DNA of 64,000 nt from the NCBI GenBank assembly GCA_963978545.1, contig OZ021729.1:7251501-7315500 (forward strand), in the 5' to 3' direction. Positions 34,927 through 46,610 of this stretch are shown in pieces; the first letter of the stretch is position 1, and each line of letters starts with the position of its first letter. The position numbers and the translations under genes were made by a program. This stretch comes from Linyphia triangularis. Taxonomy: Eukaryota; Arthropoda; Arachnida; Araneae; Linyphiidae. The notes beneath the pieces are model-generated. The model made no database searches and was not told the origin of the DNA. It saw only the letters and a list, made by a program, of their open reading frames with translations.

Positions 34927-37900
34927 GTCCAGGGAATAGAGACATTTTGCCTTGCAAAAGGTTATGTAGTTCTGATTTTTTAATATGTTATAAAGGCCGG
35001 TCCCGTGATTTACAAACCAAGTTTTCGACCTCCTAACCCTTTTGCGTTCTCCGTGGTGCACCAAAAACTGAGCCATTTTTCAGTTTATTCGTCATAACTC
35101 TTTGTCAATGCATCTTAGAAACAAATATTATGTTCAAAAGTTGTAGAATATTAAATTTTCTACAACTTTTGTACATAAAGTTTTTTTGTAGACCTATTAT
35201 GGAAATAATTATGTCGCATCAAAGTCAAAACTTTTTCTTAAAAATGCTACTTTTTTAAGATTTGTGTCAAGTTTTTTGATTATATCTCCATAATGGTACG
35301 TTTTAGAGAAAAAGTTGGTGAATAAAAGTTGTAGAGCAATCAATTTGCTACAAGTTTTATATATTAACTTATTTTCTAGGACTAATAAAAAAGGAGTTAC
35401 TCTGCTTTGTGTATTTTCCATGGTGCACCAATAAAAAATACGTTTTTCAGTTTATAGATCATAACTCTTTTGCAATGCATTTTAAAAACAAACATTAAAT
35501 TTAAAAGTTGTAGAATATTAAATTTTCTACAACTTTTGTGCACCATTTGCTTTTGTAAAGCTATTAGGTAAAGAGTTACGTAGCATCAAAGTAAAAACTT
35601 TTCGTAAAAATGCTGCTTTTTTGTTTTAAGTTTTTTTAAGTTTTTTGCCGAGTTTTTCAATTATATCTTCATAACAATAAGTCGTAGGGAAAAATATACT
35701 GTACAAAAGTTGTAGATCTATAAATTTGCTATAAGTTTTATACGAAAAGTTACTATCTAGGACTAATAACTAAGGAGCTACTCTTCTTTTAAGGTTTACG
35801 AGATGATAACCTATAATATTTTATGTATAGGTAGGGGTTAAAAAAATAGCTTCTTACTGCATAGTCTGACAATTTTAATAAAAAAAATAAAACAATATTT
35901 ATATAATACTGATGATAATGTAAATAAAAAGTGGAAATATATTAAATAATGTATATATCCATATACAATAACGGTAATATCAATTTACCATTTTCGCCTT
36001 GTTGCACCAAAAACCTTCTGAATTCTGAAATTTTGGATTTTTTTTTTTCAGTACACTAATCATATCTTTTTTCCCACTGCATTTTATAGGGAAAAAATTA
36101 TATTTTAGGTTGTAGAGTATTACATTTTCTACAACTTATGTCTGTGCAAAGTTTGTTTTGTAGAACTATTGTATGAAAAACAAATTGTATGAAAAGCATC
36201 ACAGCAAAAACTCTTTCGTAACAATACCATTTTAAGATTCTTGTCGTGTTTTTAGATGATATCTATAAAAGTATATCATAAAAATTGTAGAACCCTAAAT
36301 TTGCGACGTTTTATATACAAAGTTATTTTATAGGACTAATAACAAAAGAGCTACTTGGTAAGATCTAATATTAAAAACAGTTTCTTACTGAAAAGCCTGA
36401 TAACTTTGATTAAAAATAAAACAATATAGGTATTAAAATAATAGTATTATAAAACAAAAAAATATAAATATTATAAAAATGTATTTATCTATATATAATA
36501 ATAGTAATATCAATAAAATTTACAATTTAGAAAACTTATAAATTCCTAAATTTAGTTTCGTTCAGCCACGAAGGCTCGGCTAGTTCCTCCGCTATTTCAT
36601 CAATTAAGAGTTATGTTGGGTTGTCATTATCGTTGTCATCAATTATGATGTCCGCTATATTGTCACAGGTTTGTCCACGACAGTTTTTACATATTATGGA
36701 GCACTTGAGACCGGTGGTTGCAATAGGAAGAAGTCATTTACTGTCCTTCTTCATCCCCAGACCAGAGGATTTTTCATTTGGCCCATCCATGTCTTTACTT
36801 GATTATATGTGCGAAAGACATGACAGCTTCTTTGGTCGGTGGTAGCTTTGACTGATTTAACTTGCTGCCAGTTGTTGATTTGGAAAATTGCTTAAAACGC
36901 AAAGCATTTAAAATTGTTGCCCTGTCACCACCACAGAGAGCAACAAGAATGCTTGATACTGCTTAAATGATGCTTTAAATACTGTCATTAGGATCCAGGA
37001 AGATCTTTGCAAATTGCTGTAGTATTGGACACGACGGAGCAGCCATCATTACAACGCATGTATTCCAATACTAAGTAACTACTCTGAGTGACTGATATTA
37101 TGTCGGGATAGTTAGTGGTGCGGAGGTGTGAGAAAGAAAGCACTAGAAACTTTTTTTCGGTTTTTCTAATCTTCATCCCTGAATTCAGCAGTGGCAAATC
37201 TCAATCAACAGTATATAGGGTTTTCGTGGAAATTGAGCCCTTAAAAGAATTCCTTTACAAGTCACTTATGCCACTCGATTTGAGATTTTTCTATTCTATC
37301 TCAAAAGATCTGCACTCCACGTAGTATAGAATTAGACACTTGAATGCAGTTTATTTCTCATTTTTATTTCCGAATGCAGAAATTTTTGGTGCATCACGGC
37401 AAAATGGTAAATTTTATATTACTATTATTATCTGTAGATGTATACGTTATTTAATATGTTTCCACTTTTTATTTTACATTATCATTAGTATTATATATAT
37501 TTTGTTTGATTTCTTTTATTAAAATTGTCAGACTATGCAGTAAGAAGCTATTTTTAAACCCCTACCTATAATTAAAATATTATAAGTTATCATCTCGTAA
37601 ACCTTCAAAGAAGAGTAGCTCCTTAGTCATTAGTCCTAGATAGTAACTTTTCCTATAAAACTTATAGAAAATTTATAGATCTACAACTTTTGTAAAGATA
37701 TTTTTCCCTACGACTTATTGTTATGAAGATTTAATTGAAAAACTCGGCAAAAAACTTAAAAAAGCAGCATTTTTACGAAAAGTTTTTACTTTGATGCTAC
37801 GTAACTCTTTACCTAATAGCTTTACAAAAGCAAATGGTGCACAAAAGTTGTAGAAAATTTAATATTCTACAACTTTTAAGTTTAATGTTTGTTTTTAAAA

Positions 37901-38463
37901 TGCATTGCAAAAGAGTTATGATCTATAAAATGAAAAACGTATTTTTTATTGGTGCACCATGGAAAATACACAAAGCAGAGTAACTCCTTTGTTATTAGTC
38001 CAAGAAAATAAGTTAATGTATAAAACTTGTAGCAAATTGATTGTTCTACAACTTTTGTTCACCAACTTTTTCTCTAAAACGTACCATTATGGAGATATAA
38101 TCAAAAAACTTGACACAAATCTTAAAAAAGTAGCATTTTTAAGAAAAAGTTTTGACTTTGATGTGACATAACTATTTCCATAATAGGTCTACAAAAAAAC
38201 TTTATGTACAAAAGTTGTAGAAAATTTAATATTCTACAACTTTTGAATATAATGTTTGTTTCTAAGATGCATTGACAAAGAGTTATGACGTATAAACTGA
38301 AAAACGGCTCAGTTTTTGGTGCACCACGGAGAAAACACAAGGATTAGGAGGTCGAAAACTTGGTTTATAAACCACGGGACCGACCTTTATAACATATTAA
38401 AAACTCAGAACTACATAACCTTTTGCAAGGTAAGACCTCTTTTTCAGTCTCTATTCCTCGGAC
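34927..38463. mobile_element. 3.5-kb inverted-repeat element with internal hairpin repeats
   Basis: Ends GTCCAGGGAATAGAGA and TCTATTCCTCGGAC are flanked by TA (34925-34926, 38464-38465). The left arm (about 34927-36530) and the right arm (about 37330-38463, extended with gaps) are inverted copies. Inside each arm a ~370-bp block is repeated two or three times. Each block has a hairpin AAAGTTGTAGAA...TTTTCTACAACTTT (near 35138, 35500, 36105; 37845, 38212 on the right) and a GGTGCACCA motif. The unique centre (about 36540-37330) carries a decayed coding fragment. The element sits at the start palindrome of the ACCCATAT repeat (left flank caaatacccata, right flank tatatacataggg). Confidence 0.82.
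36640..37005 (-). pseudogene. Decayed TE-associated protein fragment (QVKTWMG...WGW family)
   Basis: Minus-strand frames read FLDPND, then LVALCGGDRATILNALRFKQ and SKLPPT. After one frame change comes HVFRTYNQVKTWMGQMKNPL followed by VWG. I recall this order (small aliphatic block, LR(Y/F)xxF, LPPTxxAxxxHxxRxYxQVxxWxG, then xWGW and later a cysteine-rich tail) from a widespread family of uncharacterised repeat-borne arthropod proteins. Several stops and at least one frameshift make it a pseudogene. The catalytic role of the family, if any, is unknown to me. It lies in the unique centre of the inverted-repeat element and is probably a remnant of the parent element. Confidence 0.6.
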
Positions 38464-38467
38464 TAAT

Positions 38468-39040
38468 ATGTATATATATATACATAGGGTAATGGAAGTA
38501 TAGCATTCGGTCCAAATATCTGTCTGTGTGTCTATGGTCAGAATACCTCCCGAGGAAATTGACCTAAAATATTCAAATTTGGTATGAGGGTTAGTGGCGG
38601 CCATGGGTTCTACCCTTAAGGTTTTCGTCAAAATCGTGCATGCGAATAAGGTAGCTGCCATAGAAAAAATCATGTTTTTCAATGATTGCTAAAAATCGGC
38701 TCTAAAGATTTTGATAAAAATCGCTGTGGTAATGCTTCTTAAGGGGTTCTAAACATCCCATCTCCAAAATTCCCTGAAAAATGTTTTAATGACATAAAAA
38801 GTTGAAAAGTTGAAAAATGAATGCCTTCAACACGGAGTTCTCTTTCCTTGAGCATGCCTCATACTTTTTCTTCTCCTCTCAGTTTCTGTTATAATAAAGG
38901 ATAATATAAGGATTATCTAAAAGTATATCGCTAAAATCACCATTTTGTCGATTTTTTTTTTCTAGATCCCATACAAGAATTATTGCAAAAAATATCGCCT
39001 AACTGGTCATTTATTCTAAATGAAGGATGAAAATATATTA
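38468..39040. repeat. Dispersed repeat with tacatagggtaatggaagtatag start, copy 3
   Basis: It aligns with 16234-16975 and 12774-13480 from the start palindrome through aatgaaggatgaaaatat. Its left end is split off by the 3.5-kb inverted-repeat element. No protein supported. Confidence 0.72.
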
Positions 39041-39895
39041 AAAATTCCACGCATATGGAAAGTCAGGAAATGTCATGGAAAGTCAGGAATTTGGACATCG
39101 GTTACATTTTTGTCATGGAAAGTTCCGATTTTGAGCCAAAAAAATTGCCATAAGTCATGGAAATACAGTGAATTTCATGAATTTCTAAACATTTTAAGTA
39201 AAAGCATGTAACTGTGACGTTATAAACGCCAGTTATTCAGTTTATCGAAAATTCATGTAAGTTTTTATTTACGTTTTGATGAAAACAAAGGTCACAGAAA
39301 CCGCGTCAACGAAAAGGTTTCTGAACTTCAAATTTGTGACATCACACGAGTAAGGTTTCATAGGTGAAAGAAAAATTTCATAATACGAGTACTGAAATGA
39401 ACAGTTTTGGTAAGCTTGTGTTTATATTTTTAGGATTTTTTTCCCGTCTTATTTCTGTTTTATATTGCTGATATCAAAACATTTGATTTTTGATGATGTA
39501 ATTTATTATTATTGACTTAGTCTTTCTTCAAATACATCTTTATTATTAGAGATTGATTTTCTTTTTTAACACTGAAATATCAAAGCATGGAAAATTATTT
39601 TTCCCTTTTTCTTTTGATTTGGAAGTTACTGAAACAAGGATTTTTTACTTAATTTAAAATAAAACTTTATAAAAATCATTTTATGGCACATTGATTTATT
39701 TACTATGTTCGTGTTAGTAAAATTCATATAGATTATTATTATTATTTTATTATTAATAATATTTTTTTTTAAATTTTAATTTTAATTTTTTGAGTCGTGG
39801 GATAATTATGAAAATTCATGGATTAGTGACATTTTATTTTGGCAGAAACCCTGTATATAAACCAAATGAAATACGTAAGCTATTTTGCATTCTAG
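39041..39895. other. End of receptor intron 3
   Basis: A cluster of short catggaaagtc/tcatggaaat motifs lies at 39055-39175, probably a relic of another repeat. The rest is AT-rich. The acceptor TTTTGCATTCTAG ends at 39895. Confidence 0.5.
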
Positions 39896-40147
39896 GTTCA
39901 AATGGCCCTGAGGAAAGCCTACATGCGCACCATTTCCCAGCGTAACCCGGACTACCGTTACAAGTGTCGTAGAGGACTCTCCCAAACATCAGGCAGTTAT
40001 GTGTCCTCCCATTCGGAGGGCATGTCCTCCCAAGCAGAGGGCAGCCGCAAGAAGAGACCTCCTGCAAGGGCAGTGCTGCGACTGCAAGAAGTGCAGAGTC
40101 CCCAGAATGGGAAGGTCAAGAAAGAAACAGTCACTCTTATTTTTTGA
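39896..40147 (+). CDS. Class B1 neuropeptide GPCR, last exon (cytoplasmic tail)
   Basis: The terminal coding exon, phase 0, 83 codons and TGA. It begins VQMALRKAYMRTISQRNP, the continuation of TM7 into helix 8 (class B1 receptors have (E/D)VQxxLR(K/R) here). It then has a basic YRYKCRRGLSQTSGSY stretch, a serine-rich segment with several possible phosphorylation sites, and a basic RKKRPP segment. The tail ends VTLIF, which would fit a class II PDZ ligand pattern (hydrophobic at positions 0 and -2); that is only a pattern match. GC content is clearly higher than the surrounding introns. An 81-codon frame starting at the internal ATG (39902) is part of this exon, not a separate gene. The tail is short for the class, but lengths vary widely. 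Confidence 0.96.
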   Translation, partial: VQMALRKAYMRTISQRNPDYRYKCRRGLSQTSGSYVSSHSEGMSSQAEGSRKKRPPARAVLRLQEVQSPQNGKVKKETVTLIF

Positions 40148-40207
40148 AGACTATTCGAACTTTCTAGATAGACGATCACTGGTGGTTTCTCAAGTTCGAA
40201 TGGTTCG

Positions 40208-40213
40208 AATAAA
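40208..40213 (+). terminator. Polyadenylation signal AATAAA of the receptor gene
   Basis: AATAAA lies 60 nt after the stop codon. A T/G-rich stretch (gttcttggtgggtgtttgattt) follows, as expected for a cleavage region. A second AATAAA is at about 40403. The choice between them is not decidable from sequence. Confidence 0.6.
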
Positions 40214-40249
40214 GTTCTTGGTGGGTGTTTGATTTGATATTACATGGAA

Positions 40250-41501
40250 GTTTAACTCGCTGACTGCCAACTACGAGATGTCTCGTAGGTTGCTTACTTG
40301 CTTAGGACGTCTACTACGCGTTAACTCGTCCCTACATTATTTGCCATATTTTGTACAGCTACGAGGAAACTTGTAGCATAATAGTGTGCCTCAGAAAAGA
40401 GAATAAAAGAATCAAGTTTGCCTAAAATGAACAGAAAATACAATTATACAAAGTTTATTAAAAAAATTAAAAGTTTATACTGGCAAATAATTTCTTATGT
40501 TGTGTAATAATCAAAAAAAAAAATCTTCCACGCAAAAGTGCTGGCTTCTCTTGGCAGAAGTGATCTGTTTCGCGATATATATACCGTCGTACCGCGGAAT
40601 CGTGAAAAATTCCGTGACAACGTGTTAAGGAAAAATAGCCGAGGACGTGATTGCTCATTTTTGAAGACTGTAAAAGTTACAGAAAATGAGTGGTGTTCCA
40701 GAAACAAAGATTTTACTTGCACTTGTCGAAGTTTGAACATTCTTTTACATTAGGAGCTCCGAGTTGCAACTTAAAGAAAGTGAAGGAACTTTTAAAATAA
40801 GAAAGTTAAGACCTTGACTCTTATTCTATTCAGATGGTGGATTCCAGAAACGAAAATAATTTGTACTTCATTTCATTCGTGAGGTTAAGAAGTTTGACAA
40901 CCAAAAGGGTACAAAACCTTATAACTAACAAATAAAAGAAAGTGACGTAGACTTTCAATTGATTAAGATCAAGTGATTCTAACATATGGAAAACTTTAAG
41001 TCATTTATTTCGGCAAGTTTCAAAGACTCTTGTTTAATTGAAATAGAGCAATTTAAACATAGAAGAGCATTTTTACCTATTTCTTTTACCTATTTTAGAA
41101 GTTTGAATGCAGAAAAATAAAGAGACAAAACCTTCAGTAAGAAAAAATTTAATAAGGTGTCAATGTTTCTTATTTTCTGGATAAAAATTAGATGTTTATT
41201 GAATGCCGGGAAGTACCATGGCATCCAACACGCTTCACATAAACTCTAACAACAACACTAAAGAGATATCTCTTGCTCCAAAGATCAATGTTTTGAAGTG
41301 AATATCACAAATGCATTTGAAAATATAACGACAAATCCTTTAACTTTAAACCACAGTGACGATACTTACACCGTTAAAATGGAAACTTTAAAATACCAGG
41401 AAAGAGGTAGGAAATCTCAATTTCTGGAGGAAAGGGCAAATAGCATTTAAATGAAAAAATTTCGAGGCCACAGATCTCCCTTTAAGTATATTTATAACTA
41501 A
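40250..41501. other. Downstream flank; TTAA-linked hairpin fragment
   Basis: After TTAA (40251-40254) comes CTCGCTGACTGCC and the hairpin CTACGAGA-TG-TCTCGTAG (about 40270-40287), reminiscent of the subterminal hairpin in the MITE at 481. It may be the end of another TTAA element, but no partner end was found. Frames at 40467-40753 overlap on both strands and have no domain. Confidence 0.35.
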
Positions 41502-41503
41502 TA

Positions 41504-42388
41504 GACTGAACTGAGACTGCAAGTTTAGTTACGCCATCGACAATCAGTCCGAATTTTTAATAGAATGTGAAAAAAATTATCAGATAACGAATCCATTGGC
41601 AAAAATGACCGAAACTGGTAAAAAATAGTCTCTGAAATTAATGGAACTAAATCAGGTTGCCAAAGATATCATAACTTGCCAAAAAATGAACGCACTTTTT
41701 AGTCTGGTAAATACCGCACCTTGATTTCCAATGAGGAAGACCGCAGACGATTTCTGATCGCTGGTTCGGAAAAGATACATAGCTTAAAAGTAGGCCTAAT
41801 TGACGACATCGGTTACTTCATCAGTGACATATTTATTACTATACTAAACTTCAACTTAACTAGACATCACTTAGACGATAGATCGTCACAGTGCTCATAG
41901 GTATTTAATCCATTTTGGCGGCGTGAATGCATAATATTCGCCAAACCACAACCCTGTAGAGAACAAAAGACTATAAGGTTTGGCGAGAATTATGTCTTCA
42001 CTCCGCCAAAATGGATTAAATACCTATGAGCACTGTGACGATCTACCGTCTAAGTGATGTCTAGTTAAGTTGAAGTTTAGTATAACTTGGCTCACTTTTA
42101 AAATATGCAAGTAAGCCGTCGCCAGATATCTTAATCGTCCGCAATCTTTTCAATTGAAAACTAAATGGGTCACCAAATAAAATAGAATACTCATTATTTG
42201 GTATGTTATGGCATATTTGGCAATCAGATTGAGTTCAACTCATTCCAAGTCGATTTTTGACCAGTTTCGGCCATTTTTGCTACAGCAGATCAGTGTATTC
42301 GTAATCTACTGACTTTTCACCACATACTATAAAAAATTAAGATTGATGCTCGATGGGGTATCTAAACATATGCAGTCGCCTCTCGGAA
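41504..42388. mobile_element. Foldback MITE, copy 5, with nested hairpin MITE
   Basis: Flanked by TA (41502-41503, 42389-42390). The left end is diverged (GACTGAACTGAGACTGCA); the right end is TGCAGTCGCCTCTCGGAA. Subtracting the nested element (41843-42084) leaves about 645 bp, the size of the other copies. Both arms are more diverged than in copies 2-4. Confidence 0.82.
41843..42084. mobile_element. Nested hairpin MITE, about 240 bp
   Basis: Inverted arms of at least 80 bp begin ACTAAACTTCAACTTAAC and continue through TGCTCATAGGTATTTAATCC, with only one or two differences between the arms. The inversion continues in shorter blocks (cgccaaacc/ggtttggcg) towards the centre. It is flanked by TATA on each side, so the target is TA or TATA. 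The near-identical arms point to a recent insertion. Confidence 0.88.
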
Positions 42389-42709
42389 TATAAGCTACGT
42401 ACCAAACATCCAAAACAATAAAACTAAAAGGAATAGCGGCTCTTCCAAAGAAGTAAAGAAGAAGAATAAATACATTGAAAGCAGCAGGCACCTATGTCTG
42501 TTCGCTTAGAATTAACATTTATCAAGTTGTATTGTACTATAGCTAACCTCCAACTGCGTTCGAATGTATTTCGAGCAATTGAAAAAGTTCTTGTTCCTAC
42601 TGAAGTACTCTACGTCGCCTGCAAAGGCACTTTTGAAGTCGTCTAGCCACAAAAACTAAAAATGGTGTGATCGAATACGCCTGAAGTGGATTGTTTCTGT
42701 CTTTCTTAA

Positions 42710-43435
42710 GGTATACATATACAATTGAGATGATTTTCTTTAATTTTTAGGTTATAATTTCAAACTTTTTGGAAATATATCAGAATTAAAAATGATGCAT
42801 TTTTATATACAAAATCTTTTTTTCCGTCAATTTTTTAATCAGCTAATATTAATTAAAGTGACTAATTAGGACCATTATTAGAACATACATAAATAAACTT
42901 TTAATTAACTTAGAGGTATTATTTTTATTGCAAATAAGAGATATTATGTTGACGCATGTTCCTATGGAGGATTTTGAATTTGGCTTCAATATTTATATAA
43001 TTATAAATTTTTTAATAAAAAGTTTGAAAAAATACGTAGTTTTTAACAAAAAATTAAGATTAAAATATGCGTAAAAAATGTGTTCATAACAATATATATT
43101 AGATTCTCCATAGACAACACATTCACGACTATTGTCTACAAAACAAAATTAGAATTTGGTAAATCGGAATATTTTTTATGAAGTTATGACCGTTGGCGTA
43201 AAGTCACATAGCACCAAAATGTCATTCTTCAGAAATCACGTTTCAAGTTTACTACACTAATGAACGAGATACAAAATTAGGTTTACAAAACCTACTGTAA
43301 TTTAAAAAGTAATTTGAATCTCAGTAAGAAAATGGTATCATTTTAATGGTAATGAATTCGGGAATATTTTAAAACGAAAAAACAAAAATGCAGACTTGAG
43401 TCAAATTTTGCGATTCCCTAATGTATATGTATACC
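42710..43435 (-). mobile_element. GGTATACATATAC family, intact copy
   Basis: Flanked by TTAA (42706-42709, 43436-43439), with perfect ends GGTATACATATAC and GTATATGTATACC. It is 726 bp, in reverse orientation to the copy at 62275. No coding capacity. The TTAA target and short terminal repeat suggest piggyBac-type mobilisation. Confidence 0.9.
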
Positions 43436-43439
43436 TTAA

Positions 43440-44360
43440 AAATAAATGTATGTGTAAATGGAATTTATGACAAGTGATGCAGTAAGAGCTCTGTGAAAGG
43501 CAGTTTCCTTTCTTAAAAGCTATACAACGTCTTCAAAGAAATAATTTTGTTTATCAGACAATGTGGCCAAAAGGCAATGTAAATAATACATTCTCATAAT
43601 ATCTAAATGACTATGAATTTTGAAATGTTGTTTATTTAATTTATAATTAAATGTCTTACAAGAAAGACTCATATTTAGAAAATCTTATTAGTCTATAAAG
43701 AATAAAACATGTTCAATTTATTAATTATTCATGAGTTACAAAATGTAATTTAAAATAGTCATTAAACAAATATTGTACATAAATAATAAGTACAATTTTA
43801 TTAATTACTGCGAGTTGATAAAATTTACATTTCTATAGGAAAAAAAATTGCATTTCTTTAAGAATCTATTCAACAATTCTAACCTAAATTATATTATTAA
43901 AGATTTAATAATTCCTTTATTTTAGAATAATTACTTGTTAAATAATTTTTTTTTTTTCTAAATGATTACATTTCTTTAAAAAGTTGAATTCGCTGTTTGT
44001 GTGTAATGCATTATTACTTACGTGCAAAATGTGTTTTCGTTTTGTTTTTAAATGTGAACAATAATTTAGTTTGATGAGTGATTGTTATACTAGACTTTAG
44101 AATGTTATGATTTTTTTTCAACTAAAATTAACCATCTAATTTCTTTCGAGAGTGGGATTGTTTCTTAAGAAATGAGGTATTAATATTCAATGTTTCTTAA
44201 TACAAAATATGAAGGTATGTTATTTGTTGTTTTATCTTATTGTTTCGTGTAATTTCCTACGACAAGTCTGGATTAACTTTATGTTTCTATTTAATTTGTT
44301 ATTACTCATTGTTTAATGCCAAAGTTATTTCTTCTCTATATTTTATTCTGTTGATGTGTA
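43440..44360. other. AT-rich stretch, nothing recognised
   Basis: No supported feature. Confidence 0.4.
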
Positions 44361-44460
44361 AATATCTATCTATAATAATAAAACAAGCTGTGTTTCTGTC
44401 TGTCTGTCTATCTGTCTGTCTGTGGCTTTGTGTATCTATAGAAACCTACTTAAAATTGGA

Positions 44461-46264
44461 GTAGAGCGCTGAAATTTTCATCATAAGTAGTTTTGGCCTT
44501 CTAATTGTATACATCATAAACAGAATGTAAATTTTTTAATTAGTTCTTCTTTGATAATTTTTTTAATTAATTAATAAGTATGTTACAAAATGATATCTAA
44601 TAGCGCTGCAGCTCTGAAATTTTCAACCTAAGTAGTTTTGGCCTTTTAATCGGACTTTTAAAAAACAGAATATTAAATTTTTATTTTTTATTTTTTAATT
44701 AATTAATAAACATTTTACAAAACGATTACTAATAGGGCTACAGCTCTGAAATTTTCAACATAAATAGTTTTTGCCTTTTAATTGGACTTTCAAAAAAAGA
44801 ATTTTAAATTTTTATTTTGTTCTTTTTTAATTAATTAATAAACATTTCACAAAACGACTACTAATAGGGCTACAGCTCTGAAATTTTCAACATTCAACAT
44901 AAGTAGTTTTGGCCTTCTAATTGTATACATCATAAACAGAATGTTAAAATTTTAATTAGTTCTTTTTTAATTATTTTTGTAACTAATTAATAAATATGTT
45001 ACAAAACGATATCTAATAGGGTCACAGCTCTGAAATTTTCAATATAAGTAGTTTTGGTCTTTTAATTGGACTTTTAAAAAACAGAATTTCAAATTTTTAT
45101 TTTGTTCTTTTTCAATTAATTTTTTTAATTAAACATTTTACAAAACGACTACTAATAGGGCTACAGCTCTGAAATTTTCAACATTCAACATAAGTAGTTT
45201 TGGCCTTCTAATTGTATACATCATAAACAGAATGTTAAAATTTTAATTAGTTCTTTTTTAATTATTTTTGTAACTAATTAATAAATATGTTACAAAACGA
45301 TATCTAATAGGGTCACAGCTCTGAAATTTTCAATATAAGTAGTTTTGGTCTTTTAATTGGACTTTTAAAAAACAGAATTTCAAATTTTTATTTTGTTCTT
45401 TTTCAATTAATTTTTTTAATTAAACATTTTACAAAACGACTACTAATAGGGCTACAGCTCTGAAATTTTCAACATTCAACATAAGTAGTTTTGGCCTTCT
45501 AATTGTATACATCATAAACAGAATGTTAAAATTTTAATTAGTTCTTTTTTAATTATTTTTGTAACTAATTAATAAATATGTTACAAAACGATATCTAATA
45601 GGGTCACAGCTCTGAAATTTTCAATATAAGTAGTTTTGGTCTTTTAATTGGACTTTTAAAAAACAGAATTTCAAATTTTTATTTTGTTCTTTTTCAATTA
45701 ATTTTTTTAATTAAACATTTTACAAAACGACTACTAATAGGGCTACAGCTCTGAAATTTTCAACATTCAACATAAGTAGTTTTGGCCTTCTAATTGTATA
45801 CATCATAAACAGAATGTTAAAATTTTAATTAGTTCTTTTTTAATTATTTTTGTAACTAATTAATAAATATGTTACAAAACGATATCTAATAGGGTCACAG
45901 CTCTGAAATTTTCAATATAAGTAGTTTTGGTCTTTTAATTGGACTTTTAAAAAACAGAATTTTAAATTTTTATTTTGTTCTTTTTCAATTAATTTTTTTA
46001 ATTAAACATTTTACAAAACGACTACTAATAGGGCTACAGCTCTGAAATTTTCAACATAAGTAGTTTTGGCCATCTAATTGGACTTAAGAAAAACAGAATT
46101 TTAAATTTTTGCTTAGTTCGTTATTAATTTTAATTAATAAATATATATATTACAAAACGATTTAAAATAGGGCTACAGCTTTGAAATGTTCAACGTAAAT
46201 AGTTGTGGCCTTCTAATTGGATTTTTGAAACGCAGAATTTTTAATTTTTTTTTTTTATAAATTT

Positions 46265-46301
<37 letters not shown>

Positions 46302-46430
46302 ACAAAAAATTTACAAAGCGATTTATAATTGGGCTAAATTTCAGAAATTTTCAACACAAGTAGTTTTGGCCTTCTAATTGGACTGACAAAATGAATGTTA
46401 AAATTTTAATTTGTTTTTCAATTAATTTTT
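44461..46430. repeat. Tandem array: ~145-bp monomers in a 291-bp dimer
   Basis: The string cattcaacataagtagtttt recurs at 44891, 45182, 45473 and 45764, exactly 291 bp apart. Each 291-bp unit holds two related halves (ctaattgtatacatcataaa versus tttaattggacttttaaaa), each with gctctgaaattttca. Outer monomers are more diverged than the central ones. A T run (about 46267-46298) lies near the right end. Confidence 0.92.
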
Positions 46431-46432
46431 TC

Positions 46433-46610
46433 GACCTGACGGTATAGTGGTTAGCGTGCTAGCTTCTATACCGCGAGGTTGCGGGTTCGAGTCCCGTGTT
46501 AGGCATGGGTGTTTGTAAATGTATGTTGGCTTGTCAAATGACGAATGTTTCGGCTCATTATAGCCCTCGTGTTGTTGACAGCGCCAGATAATCTGAAAAC
46601 AACCAACCAA
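46433..46610 (+). mobile_element. tRNA-derived SINE, copy 3
   Basis: It lies between imperfect 14-bp duplications (caattaattttttc before, caattatttttttc after). Box A and box B are intact. The tail ends AACAACCAACCAAC. It is inserted in the last monomers of the tandem array. Confidence 0.9.

Noticed and set aside
39834..40232. Alternative open frames overlapping the last receptor exon on both strands
   Set aside because: The exon frame joins in phase to TM7 and gives a typical class B1 tail; the others are by-products of its higher GC content.
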